DNA from: Phenylobacterium immobile (ATCC 35973)
GTDB lineage: Bacteria; Pseudomonadota; Alphaproteobacteria; Caulobacterales; Caulobacteraceae
Assembly: GCF_001375595.1 (NCBI RefSeq)
Contig: NZ_CVJQ01000001.1
Location: 930,001-994,000 of the forward strand
Length of the DNA stretch: 64,000 nucleotides
Reading direction: 5' to 3'
Shown here: positions 17,327 through 28,418 of the stretch, one piece after another
Layout of the letters: the number at the start of each line of letters is the position of its first letter
Numbering within the stretch: position 1 is the first letter of the stretch
The notes under the pieces: model-generated
What the model was told of the DNA's origin: nothing
The model's input: only the letters and a program-made list of their open reading frames with translations
The model's database searches: none
Made by a program: the position numbers and the translations under genes

Positions 17327-17987
17327 CCGCTAAGGGCCCGGACATGATGCTGGAGCGCGCCTTCATCGGCGGCCTGGTCTGCGGCGTCGACGAGGCGGGC
17401 CGCGGGCCCTGGGCCGGTCCCGTCTCGGCCGCGGCCGTGATCCTGAATCCCCGGAAGATTCCCAAGGGTCTCGACGATTCCAAGAAGCTGACCGCCAAGG
17501 CGCGCGAGGCCCTGGAGGTCGAGATCATGGACAAGGCGGCCGCCTTCGCCGTCGCCTTCGCCACGGTCGACGAGATCGCCGAGCTCAACATCCTGCACGC
17601 CACCGGCCTGGCCATGCGCCGGGCGGTCGAGGCTCTGACGCCCCAGGCGACCTACGCCCTGGTCGACGGCAACTACGCCTTCAAGCTGCCTTGCGAGGTC
17701 AAGACGGTGGTCGGCGGCGACGGCAAGTCCAAGTCCATCGCCGCGGCCTCGATCCTGGCCAAGGTCGCCCGCGACCGGCTGATGGTCGAGATGGACGACC
17801 TGCACCCCGGCTATGGCTTCGCCCGCCACAAGGGCTACGGCGCCCCTGTCCACATCGAGGCGCTCAGCCGCCTCGGCCCCTCGCCGATCCACCGGATGGC
17901 CTGGGCGCCGGTGAAACTCGCCCTGACGGGCGGGGATCTGACGGGGTTGCTTGTGGAAGCCGATGGTCTGGCCGAGGGCGAGCGGCT

Positions 17988-17991
<4 letters not shown>
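17323..17991 (+). CDS. rnhB: Ribonuclease HII
   Basis: A 222-residue endonuclease that removes ribonucleotides and RNA-DNA hybrids. The catalytic acidic residues are in [13 protein letters not shown] (DE), in VDGNYAF (D) and in the later [17 protein letters not shown]. The GRG motif used to sense the ribonucleotide 2'-OH is present. It is coupled to tag by ATGA overlap and lies 77 bp upstream of ccrM. The rnhB-ccrM order is the same as in Caulobacter. The CtrA-like site of the ccrM promoter begins inside its last two codons. Confidence 0.95.
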
Positions 17992-20206
<2,215 letters not shown>

Positions 20207-20255
20207 GTTCGCGTCTTAGCTTCGCGCGCGCCGACACGGCAGCTATAAATGCGCC

Positions 20256-20792
20256 ATGTCCCGCCGCCTGCCCACGATGGAGGAGGCCGCCCAGATTCTG
20301 GCGGCGCGCCGCACGCGGCCGCCGGCCCGTCCGCCGCCCCCGGCGGGACGCAAGCTGGCCGGCCTTATGCGCGAGCTTGACGCCCGCTTCGGCAAGGGCC
20401 CCGGCGCGCTCATCGCCCGCTGGCGTGAGATCGTCGGCCCCGACATCGCCCGGCGTACGGAGCCCGTGAAGCTGACCAAGGGCCGAGGCGATGCGCCGAC
20501 GATCCTGGAGATCCGTGTCGCCGGTGCGGCGGCCGCGATTATCCAGCACCAGGGCCAGGAGATCCTCGAACGGGTGAACCTGTTCCTGGGCGCGGGTTCG
20601 GTGGGGAAGCTGCGCATCGTCCAGGGACCCTTGCGTCGCGCGCCGGAGGCGCGGTCGATCGTCCGCCGCAGCCCGCCCCTCGACGCCGCCGCCGAGGCGG
20701 AGCTGGCGGCCAGCCTGGCGAACCAGCCGGATGGTCCCCTCAAGGAAAGGCTGGCCGCACTGGGCCGTGGGGTGCTGCGCCGACAGCGCTGA
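20256..20792 (+). CDS. dciA: DUF721 / DciA-family protein (probable replicative helicase loader)
   Basis: A 178-residue basic protein whose middle part (about residues 30-120; LDARFGKGPGALIARWREIVGPDIARRTEPVKL, with breaks in my reading only for length) shows the DUF721/DciA pattern W-x-x-(I/V)-V-G-x-x-(I/L)-A. DciA is the ancestral loader of the DnaB helicase in bacteria lacking DnaC. The C-terminal part is low-complexity and Arg-rich. It is followed by the thiol-disulfide lipoprotein and smc on the same strand. The family call is solid; the helicase-loading role is by homology. Confidence 0.75.
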   Translation: MSRRLPTMEEAAQILAARRTRPPARPPPPAGRKLAGLMRELDARFGKGPGALIARWREIVGPDIARRTEPVKLTKGRGDAPTILEIRVAGAAAAIIQHQGQEILERVNLFLGAGSVGKLRIVQGPLRRAPEARSIVRRSPPLDAAAEAELAASLANQPDGPLKERLAALGRGVLRRQR

Positions 20793-20875
20793 CGAAACGC
20801 CCTTGCGGCCGGGGCCTCGTCTGCGGCAGGAATCGCGCTTTACTGCCTCGTTCGTACGAAGAAGGTCGAAACGCC

Positions 20876-21493
20876 ATGTTCAGCCGCCGTCACATCGCCG
20901 CCGTCGCCGCCCTCGGCCTGGGTCTTGCGCTCGCAGGCTGCAACCAGGCCGGCGCCAAGGGCGGTCCCGCCGATGGCGACATGACCCTGGGCAATATGAA
21001 GGCCAAGGTTCAGCTCGTCGAATACGCCTCGGCCTCTTGCGTCCACTGCGCGACGTTCAACAACGAGGTCTTCCCAGCCTTCAAGGCTAAGTACATCGAC
21101 ACCGGCAAGGTCGGCTACACGATGAAGGAGTTCCTGACGCCACCCGCCGAAGTGGCCGCCGCAGGCTTCCTGATCTCGCGTTGCGCCGGCAAGGACAAGT
21201 ATTTCACTGTCCTGGACTCCGTCTACAAGAACCAGCAGGAGATGTTCACCACGGGCGACTTCCGCGGCGTGTTGCTGCGCATCGCCCAGTCGGCGGGCAT
21301 GACCGAGCCGCAGTTCAACGCCTGCGTCTCCGATGAAAAGGCGCTGACCGCCCTGCAGAGCCGCGTCGACCGCGCCGTAAAGCAGGACAAGATCAACTCC
21401 ACGCCGACCTTTGTGATGAACGGCAAGAAGATCGCCGAGGGCGAGATCAGTATGCAGCAACTGGATGCGGCCTTCGCCGCAGCCTCGAAGTAG
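20876..21493 (+). CDS. DsbA-family thiol-disulfide lipoprotein
   Basis: A 205-residue envelope protein. The N-terminus MFSRRHIAAVAALGLGLALAGC is a lipoprotein signal with lipobox LAGC. A thioredoxin-fold domain follows with active site C-V-H-C (ASCVHCATF, about residues 52-60) and a cis-Pro segment STPTFVMNGK. It is closer to the DsbA/DsbG-like 'thioredoxin_4' group than to classical DsbA, because the helical insertion (residues 85-165) is typical of these. Probably oxidises or isomerises envelope disulfides. It ends 20 bp before smc, likely co-transcribed. Confidence 0.88.
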   Translation: MFSRRHIAAVAALGLGLALAGCNQAGAKGGPADGDMTLGNMKAKVQLVEYASASCVHCATFNNEVFPAFKAKYIDTGKVGYTMKEFLTPPAEVAAAGFLISRCAGKDKYFTVLDSVYKNQQEMFTTGDFRGVLLRIAQSAGMTEPQFNACVSDEKALTALQSRVDRAVKQDKINSTPTFVMNGKKIAEGEISMQQLDAAFAAASK

Positions 21494-21513
21494 GAGGCCC
21501 CTGAAGGAGCACC

Positions 21514-24500
21514 GTGCGCTTCCAGCGACTTCGCCTTTCGGGCTTCAAGTCCTTCGTCGATCCGACCGAGTTCCGGATCGAACCTGGAATCACGGGCATC
21601 GTCGGGCCCAACGGCTGCGGCAAGTCGAACCTCCTGGAGGCGCTGCGCTGGGTGATGGGCGCCAATTCCGCTAAGGCCATGCGGGCCGGCGGCATGGACG
21701 ATGTCATCTTCGCGGGCTCCGGCGACCGGCCGCAGCGCAGCCACGCCGAGGTCACTTTGACCATCGACAACGCCGAGCGACGCGCGCCGCCCGCTTTCAA
21801 TGACACCGCGATCATCGAGGTGGTCCGCCGCATCGATCGCGGCGAGGGCTCGACCTATCGCGTCAATGGCCGTGAGGTCCGTGCGCGCGACGTGCAGCTG
21901 CTGTTCGCCGACGCTTCAACCGGGTCCAACTCGCCGGCCCTTGTCCGCCAGGGCCAGATTTCCGAACTGATCGCGGCGCGGCCGCAGAACCGCCGGATGA
22001 TTCTCGAGGAGGCGGCCGGCGTGTCCGGCCTGCACACGCGCCGGCACGAGGCGGATTTGCGCCTGCGCGCCGCCGAGCAGAACCTCGAGCGCCTCGACGA
22101 CGTGGCGCGCGAGCTTGAGAGCCAGCTGGGCAAGCTGCGGCGCGAGGCCCGCTCGGCGGAACGCTATAGGCGCCTATCGGCTGAGATTCGCGCCCTGCAG
22201 GGGGCTGTTCTTTATGCGCGCTGGGGGGAGGCCAAGGTCAGCGCCGAGCGGATCGCGAGCGAGGCCGCCGCCGCCGGTCGCGCTGTTGAGGAAACCGCGC
22301 GGCAAGCCGCCCACGCCACGACGCAGGCCGCGGCGGCCGACGCGGCCCTTGCCCCTTTGCGCGAAGCCGCCGCGGTGGCGACGGCGATCCTGCATCGCCT
22401 GGCTATCGAAAAGGATCGCCTCGACCGTGAGGCCGAGGCGCAGGCCGCCGAGACCGCCCGGCTCGTCGCCGACCTCGGGCGGATCGACGGCGACCGCGCC
22501 CGTGAGAGCCAGATGGTGGAGGACGCCGAGGCGGCGCTGTCCGGCCTCGCCGCTGAGCTTGAAGGCCTTGAGGTCGAGGTCGCCGCCGCGCCCGAACGCG
22601 CGCCGGAGCTTGAGGCCGCTGTGCTGGCCTCGGACGCGGCGCGTGCTCAGGCCGACGCCGCCGTCGAGATGCTGGCCGGCGAGGCCGCAGCCGAAGAGGC
22701 CGGGCGCCGCGCCGCAAGCCAGCGGTTGGAAGACGCCAGGAGCCGGATGTCACGCTCGACCCGGGCCCTCGACCAGGCGCGGCAGGAACGCGCGGCGCTG
22801 ACGGTCGCGCCCAGCGGCGAGGCGGCCGACGCCGAGGCTGAGGCGATCGCCGCCGAGGTCGGTCTGGCGGCGGCGCGGTCCGCGCTGGAAGTCGCCGAAG
22901 AGGCGCGCCACGCGATCCAGGAGCAGGAGCGCGCTACGCGCGCCGCCGCGCGCGGCGCCGACGATGCGCTCAGCCGCCTGACGGCTGAGGCCAGGGCGCT
23001 AACCAACCTGGTCGCCCAGGCCAAGCGCGGCGGCTTCTCGCCGGCCTTGGAGGCCGTGCGGCCCGCGCGGGGGTTTGAGACGGCCCTGGCCGCCGCGCTC
23101 GGCGACGATCTCGATGCGGCCCTCGACTCCGCCGCGCCGGCCTTCTGGCGTGGGGCGGACGCGCAGTCGCCGCAGTGGCCGGAGGGCGTCACGCCGCTGG
23201 GCGACGCCGTCGAGGCGCCGGCCGCGCTCTCCGCGCGCCTGGCGATGACGGGCCTGGTCGCCAGGGCGGATGGCGACCGCCTGCAGTCGGCCCTGGTCCC
23301 TGGCATGCGGCTGGTGTCGAAGGAGGGTGATCTCTGGCGCTGGGATGGTTTCACTGCCCGCGCCGATGCGCCCAAGCCGGCGGCCGTGCGACTGGAACAG
23401 CGGACACGGTTGGCTGAGCTGGAGGCCGAGATCGCCGCGCAGGAACCGGCCGCCAGGGCTTTGCGCGAGGCTGTGGCTGAGGCGACCCGCGCTTTGGCCT
23501 CGGCCGAAGAGGCCGCCCGCGCGGCTCGTCGCGCCCCGCCCGCCGCCGAGCAGCGGTTGGCCCAAGCCCGTGCGGCGCTTGAGCGCTTCGCGCGCGAGGC
23601 CGCCCGCCGCGAGGCCCACGCCGCCTCGCTGAACGATGTCATCGCCCGCTTTGATGTTGAGGCCGCCGAACACGCCGCGGCCCTGGCCGACGCGCAGGCG
23701 GCCTTTGAGGCTCTGCCGGCAGCGGGTGACCTGGCCCAGCGCCTCGCCGCAGCGCGCGCCGCCGCGGGGCCCGCCCGCGAGGCCGCCGCGGCCACTCGCG
23801 CCGCCCGCGACGCCGAGGCTCGCGAGCGGGAAGGGCGCGCCCGTCGCCTCGAGACCTTGCGGCGGGAGGCGGACGACTGGAAGCGCCGTGCGGCGGCGGC
23901 GGCGGCCCGGCTGGAGAGCCTGGCGGCTTCGCGCGAGGTTGCGCGGACCGCGCTCTCCATGGCCGAGGCTGCGCCCCTGGCGTTGGAGCAGCGGCGCGTG
24001 GCGCACGCCGGCGAGCTTCAGGCGGCCCAGGCGCGGCAAGCCGAAGCCGGTGACGCGCTATCCGGCGCCGAGCGCATTCGCGCCGAGGCCGATCGCGCCG
24101 CCCGCGCCGCGGACGCCCGCGCAGGCGAAGCCCGGGAGCTGCGCGCCACCTTCGCCGCCCAGGCCGAGGCCGCGGTCCAACGTCTGGCCGAGACCGCTCA
24201 GCAGATTCGCGAGACCGCCCGTGTTGAGCCGGAAGAGCTCGCCCAGAGCCTCGCTGACCAGGCCGTCGCCGTGCCGGTCGACGCCGGCGGGATCGAGTCC
24301 CATCTTTACACCCTGGAACGCCAGCGCGAGGCGATCGGCGCGGTTAACCTGCGCGCCGAGGAGGAAGCCGTGGAAACCGCGACGCGGCTGGCGGTCATGG
24401 AAGCTGAGCGCGCGGACCTTACCTCCGCCATCGCCCGCCTGCGCCAGGGCATTGACGAACTGAACAGTGAAGGTCGGGAGCGCCTGCTGGCGGCCTTCGA

Positions 24501-24957
24501 CATCATCAACGACCACTTCAAGACACTGTTCCTGGCCCTGTTCCAGGGTGGCGAGGCCGAGCTGCGTCTCGTGGAATCCGACGATCCGTTAGAAGCTGGC
24601 CTAGAGATTTTCGCCTGCCCGCCGGGTAAACGGATGGCGGTCATGAGCCTGATGAGCGGCGGCGAGCAGGCCTTGACGGCCGCGGCGCTGATTTTTGCGG
24701 TCTTCCTGGCCCAGCCTGCGCCGATCTGCGTGCTCGACGAGGTGGACGCACCGCTGGACGACGCCAACGTCGACCGGTTCTGCAACCTACTGGATGAAAT
24801 GCGCCGTCGCACCGCGACCCGCTTCATCACCATCACCCACAACCCGGTCACCATGTCGCGCATGGACCGCCTGTTCGGTGTGACCATGGCCGAGCGCGGC
24901 GTCTCCCAGCTGGTGAGCGTCGACCTCCATCAGGCCGAAGCGCTCGTCGCGCACTAG
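21514..24957 (+). CDS. smc: Chromosome segregation protein SMC
   Basis: A 1147-residue structural-maintenance-of-chromosomes ATPase that, with ScpA/ScpB, folds and segregates the chromosome. The N-terminal head has the Walker A motif [13 protein letters not shown]. Two long Ala/Glu/Arg-rich coiled coils (about residues 165-490 and 640-940) flank a hinge. The C-terminal head carries the ABC signature [14 protein letters not shown] and Walker [16 protein letters not shown]. The start is GTG at 21514 after GAAGGAGC. The very high Ala content makes several antisense open frames, which are artefacts. Confidence 0.96.
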   Translation: MRFQRLRLSGFKSFVDPTEFRIEPGITGIVGPNGCGKSNLLEALRWVMGANSAKAMRAGGMDDVIFAGSGDRPQRSHAEVTLTIDNAERRAPPAFNDTAIIEVVRRIDRGEGSTYRVNGREVRARDVQLLFADASTGSNSPALVRQGQISELIAARPQNRRMILEEAAGVSGLHTRRHEADLRLRAAEQNLERLDDVARELESQLGKLRREARSAERYRRLSAEIRALQGAVLYARWGEAKVSAERIASEAAAAGRAVEETARQAAHATTQAAAADAALAPLREAAAVATAILHRLAIEKDRLDREAEAQAAETARLVADLGRIDGDRARESQMVEDAEAALSGLAAELEGLEVEVAAAPERAPELEAAVLASDAARAQADAAVEMLAGEAAAEEAGRRAASQRLEDARSRMSRSTRALDQARQERAALTVAPSGEAADAEAEAIAAEVGLAAARSALEVAEEARHAIQEQERATRAAARGADDALSRLTAEARALTNLVAQAKRGGFSPALEAVRPARGFETALAAALGDDLDAALDSAAPAFWRGADAQSPQWPEGVTPLGDAVEAPAALSARLAMTGLVARADGDRLQSALVPGMRLVSKEGDLWRWDGFTARADAPKPAAVRLEQRTRLAELEAEIAAQEPAARALREAVAEATRALASAEEAARAARRAPPAAEQRLAQARAALERFAREAARREAHAASLNDVIARFDVEAAEHAAALADAQAAFEALPAAGDLAQRLAAARAAAGPAREAAAATRAARDAEAREREGRARRLETLRREADDWKRRAAAAAARLESLAASREVARTALSMAEAAPLALEQRRVAHAGELQAAQARQAEAGDALSGAERIRAEADRAARAADARAGEARELRATFAAQAEAAVQRLAETAQQIRETARVEPEELAQSLADQAVAVPVDAGGIESHLYTLERQREAIGAVNLRAEEEAVETATRLAVMEAERADLTSAIARLRQGIDELNSEGRERLLAAFDIINDHFKTLFLALFQGGEAELRLVESDDPLEAGLEIFACPPGKRMAVMSLMSGGEQALTAAALIFAVFLAQPAPICVLDEVDAPLDDANVDRFCNLLDEMRRRTATRFITITHNPVTMSRMDRLFGVTMAERGVSQLVSVDLHQAEALVAH

Positions 24958-25045
24958 CGGCGCGCTGGAGCGTGGTTCCGCGAAGGTCGCCCTCCCGGTC
25001 AATTTTCCCATTGAAATCAATGTTCTGACAAGATGCCGCCCAGCC

Positions 25046-25072
25046 TTGACGCATGGGCCTCGCGTCTATAGT
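25046..25072 (+). promoter_or_regulatory. Predicted promoter of the atpI-B-E-F'-F operon
   Basis: TTGACGC at 25046-25052 and TCTATAGT at 25065-25072, spacer 12 bp. This fits the Caulobacter housekeeping pattern TTGACGS-N11-14-GCTANAWC at most positions. It lies about 65 bp upstream of atpI in the 179-bp gap after smc. It is followed by a GC-rich GGGGGG-CC...GG-CCCCC inverted repeat near 25091-25107. Confidence 0.6.
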
Positions 25073-25136
25073 TTCCGCCGCGATCAAGCCGGGGGGCCTA
25101 TGGTCCCCCAAACTCGTAACGCACGTACATCAATAG

Positions 25137-25496
25137 ATGACCCCAGCTGACGACTCGCGTGAAGAGGCGATCAAACGCCTTGATGAACGGGCCGCGGCTC
25201 TCGGGGCCCGGACCCAGCGTCCGGTTGCGTCGCACGCCGGTGAACAGGCCGTAAGCCAGGCCTATCGCATCATCGCCGAATTGCTCGGCGGGGTGTTGGT
25301 GGGATTGGCCGCAGGCTTCATCGTCGATCGGGTCTTCAACACCACGCCGTGGGGGTTGATCGGGGGAGTCCTTATTGGCTTCGCCCTTTCGATCTGGATG
25401 GCGCGGCGAACGGCCAACCGCTTGATGGCGCTGGCGAAGCAAGGTTCGGAACCGCTCCCTTCGGTTCCGTTCGACGACGACGACGAGGAGTCTTAG
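25137..25496 (+). CDS. atpI: ATP synthase protein I (AtpI)
   Basis: A 119-residue membrane protein that assists assembly of the F0 c-ring. A charged N-terminal region is followed by two transmembrane hairpins (IIAELLGGVLVGLAAGFIV and WGLIGGVLIGFALSIWMA) and an acidic C-terminal tail (FDDDDEES). This is the usual AtpI/AtpR layout. It starts at the ATG at 25137 and lies 5 bp before atpB, first in the F0 operon. F1 genes are not in the window, as is usual in alphaproteobacteria, where F0 and F1 operons are separate. Confidence 0.9.
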   Translation: MTPADDSREEAIKRLDERAAALGARTQRPVASHAGEQAVSQAYRIIAELLGGVLVGLAAGFIVDRVFNTTPWGLIGGVLIGFALSIWMARRTANRLMALAKQGSEPLPSVPFDDDDEES

Positions 25497-25501
25497 GGCC
25501 G

Positions 25502-26293
25502 ATGGCGTCCACCGACCCGATCCACCAGTTCCAGATCACCAAACTCGTCGACTTCGGTGAGGTGACGCTGCCGCTGTTCGGCCGCACCGAGCTGGCTTTC
25601 ACCAATTCGCACCTGGCCATGACCCTCGCCTTCGTCGTGGTCGTGGGCTTCCTGCAGATGACGACGGCGCGCGCGCAAGTCGTGCCGGGCCGCTTCCAGG
25701 CGGTCGGCGAGACCCTGTTTGGCATGATCGACAACCTCGCGGAGTCGATCATCGGTCATGACGGCCGCAAGTATTTCCCGTTCGTCTTCACCACCTTCAT
25801 GTTCATCCTGGCGATGAACGTGCTCGGCCTCTTGCTTACCTTCACTGTGACCTCGCAACTCGCGATCACCGCGACCTTCGGCCTGATGACGATTGCGCTC
25901 GTCATCGCCATCGGCTTCGCCAAGCATGGCCTCGGCTTCTTCAAGCTGTTCGTCCCGTCGGGCGTGCCGTGGGTCCTGTTGCCGGTCATCGTGATCATCG
26001 AATTCGTGTCGTTCCTCCTGCGGCCTGTCACCCTCGCCCTTCGTCTGTTCGGCAACATGCTGGGCGGCCACGTGGCGCTGAAGGTGTTTGCGGGCTTCGT
26101 CGTGGCGCTGGGCGGGATGGCCGCCGCCGGCGGTCTGGGCCTGCTGGGCATTCCCGGCGCGGCGCTTTCGCTCAGCATGGTCGTGGCGCTGACGGCGCTG
26201 GAATGCCTCGTGGCTTTCCTGCAGGCCTTCGTCTTCGCCGTGCTGACCTGCATCTATCTCAACGACGTGGTCAATCTCGGCCACGGTCACTGA
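25502..26293 (+). CDS. atpB: ATP synthase F0 subunit a
   Basis: A 263-residue integral membrane proton-channel subunit. The essential Arg is in the fourth-helix motif LLRPVTLALRLFGNMLGGHV. The later helix carries ALECLVAFLQAFVFAVLTCIYLND. The start taken is ATG at 25502, 6 bases after the atpI stop. A longer in-frame reading overlapping atpI is rejected. It forms the stator half-channels against the c-ring encoded next. Confidence 0.97.
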   Translation: MASTDPIHQFQITKLVDFGEVTLPLFGRTELAFTNSHLAMTLAFVVVVGFLQMTTARAQVVPGRFQAVGETLFGMIDNLAESIIGHDGRKYFPFVFTTFMFILAMNVLGLLLTFTVTSQLAITATFGLMTIALVIAIGFAKHGLGFFKLFVPSGVPWVLLPVIVIIEFVSFLLRPVTLALRLFGNMLGGHVALKVFAGFVVALGGMAAAGGLGLLGIPGAALSLSMVVALTALECLVAFLQAFVFAVLTCIYLNDVVNLGHGH

Positions 26294-26335
26294 GCCCAAT
26301 CAACCTCCACCCTATTTCTCGACTAGGAAGAAACC

Positions 26336-26560
26336 ATGGAACTTGAAGCTGCTAAGCAAATCGGCGCGGGCCTCGCGACCCTCGGCATGATCGGCGCCGG
26401 CATCGGCGTGGGCAACATCTTCGGCAGCTTCCTGTCGGGCGCCCTGCGCAACCCGTCGGCCGCCGCCAGCCAGATCGGCAACCTGTTCGTCGGCGCGGCT
26501 CTGGCCGAAGCCCTGGGCATCCTGTCCTTCGTGCTCGGCATCCTGCTGAAGTTCGGCTGA
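26336..26560 (+). CDS. atpE: ATP synthase F0 subunit c
   Basis: A 74-residue two-helix hairpin that forms the rotor ring. Helix 1 is Gly-rich ([21 protein letters not shown]). The polar loop is RNPSAA. Helix 2 carries the proton-binding Glu in [15 protein letters not shown]. Length and motifs are typical. The ATG at 26336 follows AGGAAGAAACC. A stable hairpin follows in the gap before the b' gene. Confidence 0.97.
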   Translation: MELEAAKQIGAGLATLGMIGAGIGVGNIFGSFLSGALRNPSAAASQIGNLFVGAALAEALGILSFVLGILLKFG

Positions 26561-26605
26561 TCCCGGCGGCTCGCCCTTCGCGGCGGGCGCCTGACGATGC
26601 TGACA

Positions 26606-26627
26606 GGGGCTCGTTCCGACGGGCCCC
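26606..26627 (+). other. Intercistronic hairpin between atpE and atpF'
   Basis: GGGGCTCGT and ACGGGCCCC can pair (9 bp with one G-U) around a short TTCCG-type loop. It is not followed by a T-run, so read-through is expected. A 3' hairpin after the c-subunit gene is a plausible RNA-stability element, since subunit c is needed in about tenfold excess. The role is inferred. Confidence 0.45.
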
Positions 26628-26654
26628 GCACGATTTGACGACGCGGAGCCCCTA

Positions 26655-27266
26655 ATGGCCGTAGAGACCGACCAAGCGACCACCCATTCCGTCGAGAACG
26701 CCGCCGAGGCGTCCGCGGCGAGCGTGGCCACGCCTGGTCATGAGGCTGTTCACGAGGGGACCGAGGCTGCGCATGGCGGCGGCGGTCTGCCCCAGTTCCA
26801 GTTCGAGCACTGGGGCGGCCAGATCGCCTACCTGCTGATCCTCTTCGCGATCCTCTACCTGTTGATCGCCAAGGTGTTCGGCCCGCGCATGCGCCGGGTC
26901 TTCGATGAGCGTCGCGAGACGATCGACGGCGCCCTGGCGTCCGCACGCTCGGTGCAGGCTCAGGCCGCGGCCCAGGCCGAGGCCGCCAAGCAGGCCCTGG
27001 CCGAGGCGCGCTCCAAGGCCCAGAAGACCGCGGCCGACGCCAAGGCCAAGGCCAATGCTGAATCCGCCGCTCGCGAAGCCGAGCTGGAGACCGAGCTTTC
27101 GGCCCGGCAGGCGAGCGCGGACGAGCGCATCCGCGCCGCCCGCGAAGCCGCGATGGCCCAGCTGTCGACTGTGGCGACCGATGCGGCCGAGGCGATGATT
27201 GAGAAACTGACCGGCGCGCCCGCGTCGCGCGAAGCGGTGGCGAGCGCCGTCAACCAGCAGGGATAG
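26655..27266 (+). CDS. atpF': ATP synthase F0 subunit b'
   Basis: A 203-residue stator subunit: an Ala/Thr/Glu/His-rich soluble N-terminal extension (about residues 1-50), a single membrane helix (IAYLLILFAILYLLIAKVF), and a long Ala/Lys/Glu coiled coil. The presence of two different b-type genes (this and atpF) is characteristic of photosynthetic-lineage and alphaproteobacterial F0. The His/Gly-rich N-terminal extension is on the long side. Its stop is 3 bp before atpF. Confidence 0.92.
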   Translation: MAVETDQATTHSVENAAEASAASVATPGHEAVHEGTEAAHGGGGLPQFQFEHWGGQIAYLLILFAILYLLIAKVFGPRMRRVFDERRETIDGALASARSVQAQAAAQAEAAKQALAEARSKAQKTAADAKAKANAESAAREAELETELSARQASADERIRAAREAAMAQLSTVATDAAEAMIEKLTGAPASREAVASAVNQQG

Positions 27267-27269
27267 TCG

Positions 27270-27785
27270 ATGCCCGCCTTCTTCACCGCTGAATTCTGGA
27301 ACCTGGCGAACCCCGAGCTGTGGGTCGGCGTCGGCTTTCTTTCATTCCTGCTGATCGTTTGGTTCGCCGGCGGGTTCAAGATGGCCGCCGCCGCGCTGGA
27401 CTCCAAGGCTGCTGTCATCCAGACCGACCTGGACGAGGCCGCGCGCATCCGCGCCGAGGCCGAAGCTCTGCTGGCTGATATCCAGCAGCAGCGCGACCAG
27501 GCCGAAGCCCAGGCCAAGGCCATGTTGGCCTCGGCCGAAGCGCAGGCCAGGCAGCTGGGCATCGACGCCAAGGTTCGCCTGGAAGAATCCATCGCGATCC
27601 GCACGCGCCTGGCGGAACGCAAGATCGCCGCAGCGGAAGCCGAGGCCACCGCCCAGGTCCGCGCCGCCGCCATCGACCTGGCCGCCAAGGCCGCCGAGAC
27701 GGTGCTCGCCGGCCAACTTGCGGCGAGCAAGTCAGACCCGCTCATCGACCGCGGCATCGCCCAACTGGCCGAGAAGCTGCAGTAG
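27270..27785 (+). CDS. atpF: ATP synthase F0 subunit b
   Basis: A 171-residue peripheral-stalk subunit. One N-terminal membrane helix (LWVGVGFLSFLLIVWFAGGF) is followed by the charged coiled coil (DLDEAARIRAEAEALLADIQ onwards) that dimerises with b' to hold F1. It is the last gene of the F0 operon and is followed by a strong intrinsic terminator. Confidence 0.94.
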   Translation: MPAFFTAEFWNLANPELWVGVGFLSFLLIVWFAGGFKMAAAALDSKAAVIQTDLDEAARIRAEAEALLADIQQQRDQAEAQAKAMLASAEAQARQLGIDAKVRLEESIAIRTRLAERKIAAAEAEATAQVRAAAIDLAAKAAETVLAGQLAASKSDPLIDRGIAQLAEKLQ

Positions 27786-27808
27786 GCGGATTTCTCCCGA
27801 CGAACACA

Positions 27809-27842
27809 AACGCCCCGGAATGATCCGGGGCGTTTTCGTTTG
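27809..27842 (+). terminator. Intrinsic terminator of the atp F0 operon
   Basis: Perfect 11-bp stem AACGCCCCGGA / TCCGGGGCGTT with loop ATGA, followed by TTCGTTT. It is 24 bp after the atpF stop. Confidence 0.9.
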
Positions 27843-27900
27843 GACCTTCAAATTTTCGCGCTCTGCCAATGAGCGTCGGCGCCCAATCTGAGTCCGCGCC

Positions 27901-27911
27901 GGGGGGGGGGG
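27901..27911 (+). repeat. Run of 11 G residues
   Basis: An uninterrupted G11 homopolymer lies in the non-coding gap between the atp terminator and the convergent membrane-protein gene that ends at 27961. It is outside any gene I accept. The exact length is the kind of feature sequencing errors affect. Confidence 0.9.
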
Positions 27912-27960
27912 CAGGCGATCGCCCTATGGCTCCCGATTTTCGCCGCGATGATCGAGGCGG

Positions 27961-28359
27961 CTAGCGAAATCGCCGCTTCAGGCTGCGGCGGGTGCTGACG
28001 CCGACGCGCCAGCGGCTGGGCAGGACGAAACGTTCGACCCGCAGGTACTGCTGCCACATCACCAGGACGATCTCGGGTTTGCGCCGCATCAGCCGCCGGA
28101 TCGGGAAGACGATCTTGGGGTGGGCCTTTTGCAGGCGCAGGAATCGCCGTTTCGCGCTGAACGACTGGCGCAGCACGATCATCAGGCCGACGACCAGGAG
28201 CGGGACGCCGATATGGCCGGGCAAGAGCGCCGTCGCCAGGCCAGCGACGATCACCACGCAGCCTACGGCGAACAGCAGCCAGCGCACGGCAAGGCTCGCC
28301 GCCCGATGGGCGGACGCGCGGGCGCGCTCGGCGTGTGAGGTCAGGTTGGCGAGGGACAC
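27961..28359 (-). CDS. Small membrane protein of unknown function (PGPGW-like)
   Basis: An approximately 132-residue protein with a helical N-terminus, then a hydrophobic hairpin (WLLFAVGCVVIVAGLATALLPGHIGVPLLVVGLMIVLR, about residues 17-55), then a strongly basic C-terminal tail (SLKRRFR). The turn LPGHIGVPLLVVGL resembles small PGPGW-type transmembrane proteins, but this is a weak match. The start used is GTG at 28357-28359. Longer frames reach back into gcvPB. It lies 59 bp downstream of gcvPB on the same strand and may be read through from the glycine cleavage operon. Confidence 0.65.
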   Translation of the reverse strand: MSLANLTSHAERARASAHRAASLAVRWLLFAVGCVVIVAGLATALLPGHIGVPLLVVGLMIVLRQSFSAKRRFLRLQKAHPKIVFPIRRLMRRKPEIVLVMWQQYLRVERFVLPSRWRVGVSTRRSLKRRFR

Positions 28360-28418
28360 ATCCGCGCATATGCGAACCCGCTGGGCCTGGGTAAAGGGCG
28401 GGCGGCGTGAACAATTGG

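Noticed and set aside
22647-23960. 437-codon minus-strand frame opposite smc
   Set aside because: It is Ala/Arg/Ser low-complexity text produced by the Ala-rich coiled coil of smc.
27848-28414. 188-codon minus-strand frame crossing the G11 run
   Set aside because: It is Arg/Pro-rich and out of frame with the accepted membrane protein, which has a proper hydrophobic hairpin.
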